DNA of 34,893 nt from Planctomycetota bacterium. Its GTDB lineage: Bacteria; Planctomycetota; J058. The position numbers and the translations under genes were made by a program. The first letter of the stretch is position 1; every line of letters begins with the position of its first letter. The DNA is taken from the NCBI GenBank assembly GCA_020425635.1, contig JAGQRJ010000487.1:1-34893 (forward strand). Reading direction: 5' to 3'. Below, one piece after another: positions 18,101 to 25,100 of this stretch. The notes under the pieces are model-generated. The model had not been told where the DNA came from. It made no database searches and saw only the letters and a list, made by a program, of their open reading frames with translations.

Positions 18101-19509
18101 TCGCCTACGTCAAGTCGCTGCAGCGCTACGTCAAGCCCAAGTTCGTCAACTCGCTGCTCAAGACGAGCCTCGTGCTCGGCGCCGGTATCGCGCTGCCCAT
18201 GATCGTGGAGGGCCACTTCGAGTGGAAGTCGTTCACGATCACCCTCGGCTCGCTCGGCCTCTCCAGCGCCCTGGTCAAGGGCGCGGTCAGCGGCGGCAAG
18301 AGGATCCGCGGCCTGATGACGATCAAGGAAGCCCAGACCGCAGGCAAGCTGGCGCGCGTCGGCAAGCTCGCGCGCCTGGGCGGCTGGGTCTACACCGCGG
18401 CCGAGCTGGCGGTGGTCCTGATCATCGCCGAGGAGATCGAAGAGGTCGTACACCACGAGCTCGACGAGCGCGCGGCCAAGGCCGAGCTGCGCGACGCCGG
18501 GCAGAAGCTGCTCGCGGCCGTGCGCGACCCCGGCGCGACCCCGGCCTCGGTCGAGGCCGCGGCCCGCGAATACCACGAGGTCTACGGCGCCTGGCGCAAC
18601 TTCCTCTACGCCCCGATCCAGGCCGAGGAGCTCTGGCTCGCCCAGAAGGCCGAGGGCATGGCCGAGAAGGCCAAGGAGGCCGAGGACAACCGGGCCGAGG
18701 CGCTCTCGCGGCTCGAGCGTCTGCCCCGCCTGAAGGCCAAGATCCTCGCCGACCACGGCTCGCTCGACGGCTACGTCGCGCACCTCGTGGCGGAAGACGA
18801 AGCCGAACTGACCGAGACCATGAACGGCTACCTCACGACCTTCAACCAGCGCCGCGAAGAGGGCCTGCGCGCGGTCTACGAGGATCACGAGCGCGGGACC
18901 CCGCTCGTCGCCCCCCTGGGCGGCGCCGCGCTCGACGCGCTGACCGCCCCCGCCGGCGCGGGCACGGCCTTCAGCCGCATGGCTCGCCCCGCCGAGGTCA
19001 AGCGCTTCGAGGACGCCCTCGGGACGCCGAGCAAGAACCGCTTCGAGACCTACGGCGACGAGGCCCTGCTCCTCGAGCAGCTCGAGGCCTCGCTGCGCGG
19101 CGCTGAGCGCGCCCCGCTCGCGGACGCGATCAAGACCGTGCGTGAGCTCGTCGGGCGGACCCTGATCAAGGATCAGGAGCTGGTCAACGGCAACGGCCAG
19201 GTCAACATGGGCGGCGCCGACGACGCCCCCGCGGGCCTCCCGGCCGTGCCGAGCCTGCCGGGCGACGGCGCGAGCGAGGGCCTGACCGAGGGCATGGAGG
19301 ACGTGCTCCCCGACTTCCCGGCGGTGGCCTTCCTCAAGAGCGAGGGCCGCGTGCTCAGCCGAGCCACCCAGGGCGCGACCGAGCTGGGCGTGGTCGAGGA
19401 GGGCGGCGCGATCTTCGCCACCGGGCCCGCGGCCAACGGCTTCGTCCCGGTCGAGTTCGACGGCAAGCTCGGCTACCTGCCCGCGGTCCAGGTCGACTTC
19501 CTGCGCTAG
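12193..19509 (+). CDS. Giant secreted amidoligase-like / HhH-repeat / HExxH protein
   Basis: Predicted 2438 residues, not recognised as a described protein. The GTG start at 12193 has GGAGGA 5 nt upstream and begins a clear signal peptide (MHKRFATATVMLALLGGWVG, then AQ); an in-frame ATG at 12142 would bury it. Order of domains: amidoligase-like I (G37-FEFEF-42, E129-MVTPPL, H163 in GVHLNLDG, E292-F-R294); amidoligase-like II (G416-FEYEG, E490-IHSK, H521/H523 in GKGFHLHM, E607-I-R609); about 14 ComEA-like helix-hairpin-helix repeats (770-1610); charged linker; HExxH (H1800-E1801-H1804); hydrophobic segments near 1989-2007, 2015-2035 and 2065-2083; coiled coil about 2090-2260; C-terminal SH3-like domain (2378-2438). 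I found no cysteine anywhere. Amidoligases join carboxyl and amino groups using ATP; an ATP-dependent step outside the cytoplasm would be odd, so either a binding role, an unusual location, or a misjudged signal is possible. Confidence 0.85.
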   Translation: MHKRFATATVMLALLGGWVGAQEPLDLPEPTNERLFGFEFEFAGARDRILSFEEMPWENYERLMRVVVEHYGGNPADIRKVDFMKETGNLEKWPTGERPLFRAEWTDAKGRKWKIEPEYVQSTGLDGYEMVTPPLDDPKDLREIIDKIAASGLVKEGLKSGVHLNLDGRSLTHGNDARALTNLILMHESYEPMLRRMFRPVRGGSPTNRFARSIATDHEDLLRELDALPQEERTREKLEELFRARTEREAALHEAEVRGEGSWTKLWKYRSLNLAKVLDINELHNGKAGVVEFRMFDLDVFKNPDAHEMQAKIYRAMVRQAELMAERGETFRYRPRNPAPEGADIAVYNTPKDPAEAKRAAAEMLQTMGLNPAEFTDYLDRTLVREVLPTRTGIEDALNRLTDAKLVHNGKPFTYGFEYEGRGADAVKIMVPTDAQERASWDAKTVSEKKAYYQRTVGNSPETIDSYFEPDTRLWWLDPYWYTEGTGNWEIHSKVFDNLEEAMRAMREAKTLAGASGKGFHLHMRDNGPDWEKLEARGSEFADFIERASDWVWLQRARRLKTMIGIKSWSNARLSPDEVNKLSQLGNTGRATIRTQVNRSENYIDVEIRGLTKWVDDIELLAKLISNGLVTGNFGEWKHTDNPLKGKTKGEGSVNFADFMEDYSRNVEGKSLSNAERRLYDRLQHDYIKAGDGGNGWGSSRISATQLNVATPLQPWHMDQALDPYLRRDLYFRQQDYARSLRYTMNKVMRGEYGVDMEVLSPEGFTNTMGLEPELAEKLVTARELAGGTLGVEDALRMVASGDPEAVSRLSPVDVNASDAIVAERLKLTPEELAKLRAHANNGDIVEALEAAGLDEARVLEAVERSGVIDMNSVEGEALAKRLGLTPSEVTRLLAYRDAHEVTSEEAMRAAGVSEAGVERLLEEATRSVDLSTANRAQLVEAGFTPEEAKKVVAARSAQYFRTYEDLAKAGVGSDAIESLRGSDRINKRQLNTFSAEELVARGGISQRDAERIVRYRSGISEFTPELLSEVLDDASRARELSARTRPLDLQTANVDELVERGINQRDAERLVRYARANNLSTPSGLEGWESLFQQLREKGVIRGARRVRDLAQRGNLESIAIESAPVESLMRFGLSEAEAKEVVRLRDSQPLSAESLVEGGFSEAEAKRLAGLMHEIDPRTASYAELEARTGLSRAELARVIALSGTQVDVAPAEVLAERFGIAPAKASRLVALRDGKTFAEALAEVGHADKLDALVDQAKGVVIGNESVSIAELARRLQISRETARKIVRYRDAHDLDSVSALRQAGLSQADAERIFPLLGDGEALRVADAPAELGLSAEEAKRLEVARTAVEFGAFPELVGQGVDLTTVRALQSSDLSTQDLKTLSVEEVAERANISRERAEALLRVTQVHDVESLRGLQSVLGAERGLEVYAKAKLRRSSGLAQLSEVFGEATAKKLVDFRESHSFSAYNNESSVRALGTNGIVRSDVVDKILTFSPKVDLETVTVEELTGPRFKLPERVARRLVALRDSKPVRTVEELRELGLTKAEATRVLERSKPVNVETATAEELQRAGFTEKQAEELLEFRTKLQNAPTLDATEISRQVRFKVKKWALENQLSEGLLRSLIPEARPGEVRFASELPTEVAPTEVTEAREGEARRGVTDVLEGREGTVSEAEVREGEGFSNRRERAGSSEVDARSADAMKGVFNAVRTSALARWEARIYGLPEGADRAAFEAGRETLRNLELEIVRTSDVLAQISGTKVQVSVGLYNELLSRAPAGANATRFALRGLALILGHELAHAGGVKVERPADIEGLRIARDSAVGEASGKFTRAEIRETLGAFDKPLGESRISNALYRMKNLMRYGRVAARTNALEAAAEGSPEADPYAQYRRADGTVRWSRVARARAAGEIKGGAHFALALFFKEVSVLVASGDRERMSEFFDYLASTDFYKDYGLFVAGARMGEVAYVKSLQRYVKPKFVNSLLKTSLVLGAGIALPMIVEGHFEWKSFTITLGSLGLSSALVKGAVSGGKRIRGLMTIKEAQTAGKLARVGKLARLGGWVYTAAELAVVLIIAEEIEEVVHHELDERAAKAELRDAGQKLLAAVRDPGATPASVEAAAREYHEVYGAWRNFLYAPIQAEELWLAQKAEGMAEKAKEAEDNRAEALSRLERLPRLKAKILADHGSLDGYVAHLVAEDEAELTETMNGYLTTFNQRREEGLRAVYEDHERGTPLVAPLGGAALDALTAPAGAGTAFSRMARPAEVKRFEDALGTPSKNRFETYGDEALLLEQLEASLRGAERAPLADAIKTVRELVGRTLIKDQELVNGNGQVNMGGADDAPAGLPAVPSLPGDGASEGLTEGMEDVLPDFPAVAFLKSEGRVLSRATQGATELGVVEEGGAIFATGPAANGFVPVEFDGKLGYLPAVQVDFLR

Positions 19510-19512
19510 GAC

Positions 19513-19535
19513 CCGCAGGGCCCCAGCGCCTGCGG
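19513..19535. terminator. Possible bidirectional terminator hairpin
   Basis: A 7-bp stem CCGCAGG / CCTGCGG (19513-19519 with 19529-19535) and a 9-base loop, placed between the convergent giant gene (stop 19507-19509) and tRNA-Ala. No T run follows on either strand, so termination efficiency is doubtful. Confidence 0.4.
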
Positions 19536-19542
19536 CGAAGAA

Positions 19543-19615
19543 TGGAGACGAGGGGGCTCGAACCCCTGACCTACGGCTTGCAAAGCCGTCGCTCTCCCAG
19601 CTGAGCTACGTCCCC
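19543..19615 (-). tRNA. tRNA-Ala(TGC)
   Basis: A 73-nt cloverleaf on the minus strand. Acceptor GGGGACG pairs with CGTCTCC and includes G3:U70, the alanine identity pair; the anticodon stem ACGGC/GCCGT encloses the loop TTTGCAA with anticodon TGC; the T arm is AGGGG-TTCGAGC-CCCCT and the discriminator is A. CCA is not encoded. It has its own promoter just upstream (19625-19652). Confidence 0.97.
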
Positions 19616-19624
19616 GAGACACGG

Positions 19625-19652
19625 ATTGTAGGCACGATCCTCCCCCAAGCAA
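19625..19652 (-). promoter_or_regulatory. Promoter of tRNA-Ala
   Basis: Reading the minus strand: -35 TTGCTT (19652-19647), 16-nt spacer, -10 TACAAT (19630-19625). A start site about 7 nt beyond the -10 lies 2-3 nt before the mature tRNA 5' end at 19615. The match is four and five of six to the sigma-70 consensus hexamers, which is notable in such GC-rich DNA. Confidence 0.7.
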
Positions 19653-19797
19653 GCCAGCGCCTACCTACGCGAAGCCTTCGCCGCCCTGCTGCGAAGGGGC
19701 GCGAAACGCCCTGCGCCTGCGGCCCCTTGGGGTGAGCTCGAGCGGCTTTGCCGCGAGAGCGAGGGCGCTCGGGACGAGCCCCCTGAGACACACGCAA

Positions 19798-19824
19798 CGA
19801 GGGCGGCCTGAAAGGCCGCCCTCG
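19798..19824 (-). terminator. Hairpin after tRNA-Ile
   Basis: A perfect 12-bp stem (19798-19809 with 19813-19824, CGAGGGCGGCCT) and a 3-base loop, starting 2 nt past the tRNA-Ile 3' end. On the minus strand it is followed by TTGCGTGTGTC, a weak T-rich tail. It probably ends the tRNA-Ile transcript, consistent with tRNA-Ala having its own promoter. The remaining 19653-19797 stretch has no feature that I can support. Confidence 0.65.
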
Positions 19825-19826
19825 TA

Positions 19827-19900
19827 TGGGGGTACCAGGATTCGAACCTGGGACCTCATCGTTATCAGCGATGCGCTCTAACCAGCTGAGCTATACCCCC
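19827..19900 (-). tRNA. tRNA-Ile(GAT)
   Basis: A 74-nt cloverleaf on the minus strand. Acceptor GGGGGTA pairs with TACCCCC; D arm AGCTCAGCTGGTTAGAGC; anticodon stem CATCG/CGATG encloses CTGATAA with anticodon GAT; T arm CCAGG-TTCGAAT-CCTGG; discriminator A. CCA is not encoded. It precedes tRNA-Ala in transcription order, as in many rRNA operon spacers, but no rRNA is present here. Confidence 0.97.
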
Positions 19901-19912
19901 TTGGGAGAGTGG

Positions 19913-19940
19913 AGTATAGCCCTCGGGCGGGGCGCGTCAA
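19913..19940 (-). promoter_or_regulatory. Promoter of tRNA-Ile
   Basis: Reading the minus strand: -35 TTGACG (19940-19935), 16-nt spacer, -10 TATACT (19918-19913), five of six matches in each hexamer to the sigma-70 consensus. The start site would fall a dozen bases or less before the tRNA 5' end at 19900. The -35 hexamer contains the TGA stop codon of the amidase gene (19939-19937). Confidence 0.8.
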
Positions 19941-20950
19941 TCCCCGCGAGGAGGAGCCGGGGTCTGCCGCGCGAGCTGGAGCAGGCGCTCCCACTGGAAG
20001 GCCGGCCCCGGGTCCTGCTTGCCCTCCGACACGTGGTAGTGGCCGATCACCCCATGGAACGCGTCGAGCTCGGCAGGGGTCAGCACCCGCCACAGGACCT
20101 CGCCCCCGGCGTCGCGGGGCACCTCCAGCTCGAGCCGCGGAAACAGGTGCGCCAGGGCGCCCACGAGCTTGCCCAGGGTCTCGTACTGCGCCTCGGTGAA
20201 GTCGTACTGGCTGTAGGGCTTGCCGTGGATCTCGCCTTGCACCGGGTCGGGCCGCGCGGGGCGGGCGACGAAGCCCGCGGGCAGGTCGCCCTCGAACGGG
20301 CCCAGGTCGAAGACCGCGCCCTCGGCGTCCTTCGAGTAGGCCGCGTCGATCGCCTCGCTCCCGAGCACCCCCGGGTGGGCGATCTCGATCCCCACCGAGT
20401 GGTCGTTGGCCGCCCCGGCGTGGCGCGCGCGCGCGGTGAGGTCGAGGGTCTGGTAGAGCGTGCCGTCGAGGTCGAGCAGGAAGTGGCAGCTCAGCCCGCG
20501 CTGGTCGTGCAGGACCTTGAAGCAGTTGCGCGAGGTCCACGCCGCGTCGTAGTGCACGACCACCTGGTGCACCTGGAGCGCGAGCAGCTCGGGGGTCCAG
20601 CCGCGCGCCTCGACCACCCGGGCCACGTCGGGTTGGATCCTGCGCCGCCCGCCGTCGGAGTAGCGCTTGGGCGTGTCGCAGCCCGGCGCGGGGGAGGTGG
20701 GCAGCGCCGCGTCGCTGAAAGCGCAGCGCTCGCTGTAACCGTCGTAGCCTGCTGCGTCCTTCCAGGTCACCACCGGCGCGCCGATGTCGAAGGGGACCCC
20801 AGCCACGACGATGCTCGTGCCCCGCGAGGGCTCAGGCTTGGAGGCGGACTCCTCCTCGGCGTCGGGCGGGGTCTGCTCGTCGTTGGAGGTGCAGCCCGAG
20901 GCGAACAGCGCCGCCGCGGTCACAGCGACCGTCGCCAAACTCAGCTTCAC
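19937..20950 (-). CDS. AmpD/AmiD-type N-acetylmuramoyl-L-alanine amidase lipoprotein
   Basis: Predicted 337 residues. The GTG start at 20950 follows GAGGAGG by 6 nt and begins a lipoprotein signal peptide with lipobox (FASGC, lipidated Cys near residue 20), then an acidic linker. The amidase_2 domain shows three zinc-ligand candidates: H133 (QVVVHYDA), H177 (RHAGAANDHSVGIEI) and D313, with H304 in the late GHYHVSEGKQDPGP motif (H304 and D313 correspond to the His and Asp of AmpD). Family members cut the amide bond between N-acetylmuramic acid and the stem peptide; a lipid anchor suggests work on wall fragments or sacculus in the envelope. It is longer than AmpD (about 180) because of inserts around residues 190-250. 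No terminator separates it from tRNA-Ile. Confidence 0.9.
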   Translation of the reverse strand: MKLSLATVAVTAAALFASGCTSNDEQTPPDAEEESASKPEPSRGTSIVVAGVPFDIGAPVVTWKDAAGYDGYSERCAFSDAALPTSPAPGCDTPKRYSDGGRRRIQPDVARVVEARGWTPELLALQVHQVVVHYDAAWTSRNCFKVLHDQRGLSCHFLLDLDGTLYQTLDLTARARHAGAANDHSVGIEIAHPGVLGSEAIDAAYSKDAEGAVFDLGPFEGDLPAGFVARPARPDPVQGEIHGKPYSQYDFTEAQYETLGKLVGALAHLFPRLELEVPRDAGGEVLWRVLTPAELDAFHGVIGHYHVSEGKQDPGPAFQWERLLQLARQTPAPPRGD

Positions 20951-21011
20951 GGGGAGCCTCCTCGCCGAGGCGCATTGTAGCGACCTGCTCCGCGCGCGCG
21001 GCTCGGTCGGC

Positions 21012-22175
21012 TCAGCCCACCGAATAGGGCAGCAGGCCGACCGCGAACTCAGTGGCCCGCGGGATCCGCTGCGCGGGGTCGGGCTCGACCGCCTGCTCGA
21101 TCAGCGCGATCAAGCCCGGGGCGAGGTGCTGCTCGCGCACCAGGGGAGTCAGGTCCGGCGGCTGCCCTTCGAGCTTGAGCCTGGTCAGGCGGTCTCCGAC
21201 CTCGACGTAGGGCCGCTTGCCGCTGAGCACCTCGCAGAGGATCACCCCCAGGGCGTAGAGGTCCGACTGCTCGGTCGTGGGCGCGCCGCGCAGCACCTCG
21301 GGGGCGACGTAGGCCAGCGTGCCGCCCCGCTCGCCGCCGCTGCGTCCGGCCAGGCCGAAGTCGATCAGCACGGGCCACTGCGGGCCGAGGACCACGTTCG
21401 AGGGCTTGAGGTCCCCGTGCACCACGCCCTTGGCCGCCAGGTGGGAGAGGGTCCCCGCGATGTGTCGGCACACCCGCGCCGCCTCGGGCGCGGGCAGCGG
21501 CCCGTGCTTGAGCCGCTCGGCCAGGGTCTCCCCCTCGATCAGGTCCATGGCGTAGTAGATCCGCCCGCCGTCTTCGCCCACGTCGCGGACGCCGACCACC
21601 CCGGGCACGTCGGCCAGGCTGCGTAGCAGCCGCGCCTCCGCGAGCAGGCGGTCGACCGCGGGCTGCGGCGCCGAAGGCGGGAGGGCCTTGATCACGCAGG
21701 GGGTCTCGTCGTCGAGGCGCCGCGCGCGATAGAGCACCCCCTGCGCGTTGCGGCCGAGCTCGCTCACGATCGCGTAGCGCTCCCAGGGGGGGCCCTCGGC
21801 GCTGCTCCGCCGGCGCAAGAAGAGGGTCACGCGGTCGCGCAGCTCGGGCAGCTCGATCGGCTTGGGGAGGTAGTCGTCTGCGCCGGCCTCGTAGGCGCGC
21901 GCGACGTCGTCGAGCCCGTCGCGCGAGCTGACCACGACGATCGGGAGCTGCACCCGCGGGTGCTGCTCGCGGAGCTTGGCGCAGAGCTCGATCCCGGTCA
22001 TGCCGGGCAGCATGACGTCGGTGACCACGAGGTCCGGGCAGCGCGTCTCGACGGCCTCCAGGCAGGCCTCGGCGCTGCCGAAGCGCACGAGCTCGGCGCC
22101 CAAAGGCTCGAGCCCGCGCTGGAGCTGCTCCTGGGTGGCGGGGCTGTCCTCGACCAGATAGATCAGCTCGCTCAT
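21012..22175 (-). CDS. Receiver-domain / Ser-Thr kinase fusion
   Basis: Predicted 387 residues, cytoplasmic. Residues 1-125 are a CheY-like receiver with acidic pocket E9-D10, phospho-acceptor D53 (VVTDVMLPGMTG), S83 and K105 (YLPKPIE). Residues 131-387 are a Hanks-type kinase: K163 (CVIKAL), catalytic D255 in HGDLKPSN, D272 of DFG and the APE motif (YVAPEVL). Two deviations: the glycine loop reads GRNAQG (second Gly replaced by Asn) and the catalytic loop is HGD, making it a non-RD kinase that may not need activation-loop phosphorylation. The fusion suggests that a histidine kinase controls the Ser/Thr kinase through D53. The ATG overlaps the stop of the large kinase gene (ATGA), so both are coupled. 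Confidence 0.93.
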   Translation of the reverse strand: MSELIYLVEDSPATQEQLQRGLEPLGAELVRFGSAEACLEAVETRCPDLVVTDVMLPGMTGIELCAKLREQHPRVQLPIVVVSSRDGLDDVARAYEAGADDYLPKPIELPELRDRVTLFLRRRSSAEGPPWERYAIVSELGRNAQGVLYRARRLDDETPCVIKALPPSAPQPAVDRLLAEARLLRSLADVPGVVGVRDVGEDGGRIYYAMDLIEGETLAERLKHGPLPAPEAARVCRHIAGTLSHLAAKGVVHGDLKPSNVVLGPQWPVLIDFGLAGRSGGERGGTLAYVAPEVLRGAPTTEQSDLYALGVILCEVLSGKRPYVEVGDRLTRLKLEGQPPDLTPLVREQHLAPGLIALIEQAVEPDPAQRIPRATEFAVGLLPYSVG

Positions 22176-25100
22176 CGCAGTCGCAGCGCCTCGAACAGCT
22201 CAGGGTCGCTCTGCAACGGCCCGAGCTCGGGGACGTTCTTCAGCTGGGCTTCGCGCAGGCTGCCCCCGCGAATCAGCTGCAGCAGCCGCCCGCGGGCCGC
22301 GTCGAGGTCCCCCGAGAGGGCGTCGAGGCAGGCGCGCCAGTAGCTGGAGAGCGGGCCGCCCTCGAGCAAGGAGTCGGCCTTGGCCAGGGCCGCGCGCGCG
22401 TCGTCCAGCCGGCGGACCTTGATGTAGCAGGCCGCTATGTAGCACTGCGCGACGTAGGAGCGCCCCCTGCACATGGCCTGCGCCTGCTCGAACCAGTCGA
22501 GGGCCTCGTCGTAGGAGCCGAGGCGGAAGAAGGCGTAGCCCTGGAGGAACCAGCCCACGGCGAAGTCGGGGCGGCTGACGCGGAGGCGCTGCACGCCGGC
22601 CTGGAGCAAGGGAAAGAGCTGAGGGAAGTTCAGCAGGCGCTGCTCGATCTCCCAGTAGTGGCGGGTCAGCTTGGGGTCGAGCTCGGAGGCCACGAACAGA
22701 TCCGCCACCGCGCCCGCGAGCTCGTCGGCGCCGTTCTCGATCCTGCTGTTCGAGCGCACCGTCCAGCCCAGGGGGGCGCGCGGGTCGGCGGCGATCCCGC
22801 GGTTGGCGAAGTGCGTGGCCTCGGGCAGGCGGTTGCGGACGTGCAGCTCGCGGGCCGCGGTGTTGAAGACCAGCGCCCGCCGTGGGTCACGGTAGCCCTC
22901 GTAGAACAGCTCGATCGAGCGCTCGATGGCGGCGGGCAAGGCCTCACTCTTCAGCGCGCGCAAGAGCTGGACGCGGAGGGTCGCGACGGCGTGGCGCGGC
23001 GGGCCGAGGGTCCGCTCGCGGTCGAGCTCGGTCAGCGCCTCTGCGTAGCGTCCGAGGCCCTGCAGGCAGCGCGCGCGCTCGAGCCTCAGCTCGGACTCGT
23101 CGCGCGGGCTCCAGGCGCCCCCCGCCAGGGCCTCGTCCATGATCTGCAGGCCCACGTCGGGCTGGCGCCGCAGGTCGCGCTCGATCGCCGCCAGGCTCAG
23201 CAGCGCGCGCACCCGGTGGGGGTCTTGCTCCGCGAGCACCGCGTAGTGTTCGGCGGCGGTCTCGTAGCGGCCCTGGAGGTAACACATGCTCCCGAGGTAG
23301 GCCCGGGCCTCCAGCAGGTTGGGGTCGAAGGCCAGCGCGCGGCTCAGCCACACCCGCGACGACTCGATCTCCCGCGCCCAGTCCACGCCAGCGTCGGACT
23401 CGAGCGCGCGCAGCAGGCGCACGAAGAACCGGCGGCCCTGAGCCGAGGACTGCTCGGCGAGCTCGAGCGTGTCGGTCGCCAGCGAGTGGGGCAGGAGCTC
23501 GATCCGCTGGTTGCAGCGAATGTGCTCCTGCTGGTCGGCGATCGCATCGGGGTCCCCCAGTTCGAGCCGCAGGCGGTAGCGATACCCGTAGGCCGCCGAG
23601 CGCTCGGGCGCAGCGACGATCGCGGCGTCGAGCTCGGCCCGCGCCTGGGTGAGGTCGCCCCGCGCCCAGGCCACGCGCCCCAGGCCCACGTGCCCGGCGT
23701 AGGCCCCGAGCGGGATCGCCTGCATCGCCTGGAACAGCCCCTCGGCCTCGTCGAGGAGCCCCTCGCGCAGGGCCAACTCGGCCAGGCCGCTCTGGGGCGC
23801 AAGGGCCCCTGGGGCGAGCTCGAGCGCGGTCTGAAAGCAGCTGCGCGCCTTGCTCGGCTGCGGGCGACGTCCGAGGAGCTCCAACCGACCGAGGATCGTC
23901 CAGGCGTTGGCCCGGTCCGCGGGAGCGATCGCGTCGCCCCGCAGCGCGTAGCGCAGGTCGGCCTCGGCGCCGGCGTCGGCGAAGTCGTTGGCGGCCACGT
24001 CGTGCACGAGGAAGCGGATCCGCCCGCGAAGCAAGCGCGCGGCGGGGAGGTCCTCGGCGTGATCGAGGTCCTCCAGCGCGGCGTTGTAGTCCTTGCCCGC
24101 GACGTGGACCTCCGCGCGCAGCGCGTAGCAGAAGGGGCTCGCGGGGTCGCGCCGCACGGCGCCATCGGCGATCTCCAGCGCCTCGGAGGCGCGACCCTGG
24201 GCGAGCAGGGCGCGGCAGAGCCCGAGCCTGGGCCGCGCGTCGTCGATCAACAGGCGGCTGGCCTCTTCGAGCAGCGCCGCGGCCTCGTCGAGCTCGCCGT
24301 CGGCGAGGCGCGCCTCCCCCAGGGCCAGCACCGCGAGGGGGTAGCGCCCGCCCACCGCGTCGGCGGCGCGGGCGGCCTTGATCGCCGGCGGCAACAAGCG
24401 CAGGGCCTCCGCCAGCCGCCCGTCGCGGTGCAGGAGCAGGCCCTCGGCGAGCGCGGCGCGCGGGTCCCCGGGGTCGGCGCGGGTGGCCGCGCGGAAGTCG
24501 GCGAGCGCCAACCCACGCTTGCCCTGGCTCTCGAGCAGCGCCCCGCGGGCCATCAGCCCGCCGGCGTTGCTCGGGTCGCGGGCGAGGGCCAGGTCGAGCT
24601 GCCGCAGCGCCGCGGGGACGTCGTCTCGCGCGAGGAGCAGGTTGGCCTTGCGCAGGTGGGCCTCGGCGTCGCTCGGCCAGAGCGCGATCGAGCGATCGAG
24701 CATGTCCTCCGCCTGCTCGAGGTCGCCCGCCTCCTCCAGACGAATCGCCTCCAGGAGCAGCTCCCCCGCGCTCCAGCGCCGCGACGCGGTGCGCGCGATC
24801 CACCCGGCCCCGAGGGCCAACACCGCCGCCAAGACCCCGATCGCCAGCGGGCCGCGGTAGCGGCGCAGGCGCCGCGCCAGGCGCCGCACGCGCCCGAGGG
24901 GTCGCGCGAGGGTCGGCTCGCCGCGCAGGAAGCGCCCCAGGTCTTCGGCGAAGGCCCCGGCGCTGGAGTAGCGTCGAGCGGGGTCGCGCTCGAGGGCGGT
25001 CTCGACCACCCCCGCCAGGGCCGCGGGGATCTCGGGGCGCAGCGCGCGCAGCGGCGGCGGGTCCTCCTTCACCAGGCGGTCGAGGACCTGGGCCGTGTCC

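Noticed and set aside
15877-18888. A 1003-codon open frame antisense to the giant gene
   Set aside because: Its translation is a low-information Gly/Ala/Leu/Val/Arg mix typical of antisense shadows in GC-rich DNA, without any recognisable domain.
19543-19900. rRNA operon
   Set aside because: tRNA-Ile and tRNA-Ala suggested a spacer, but I see no 16S- or 23S-like sequence on either side; flanks are protein genes.
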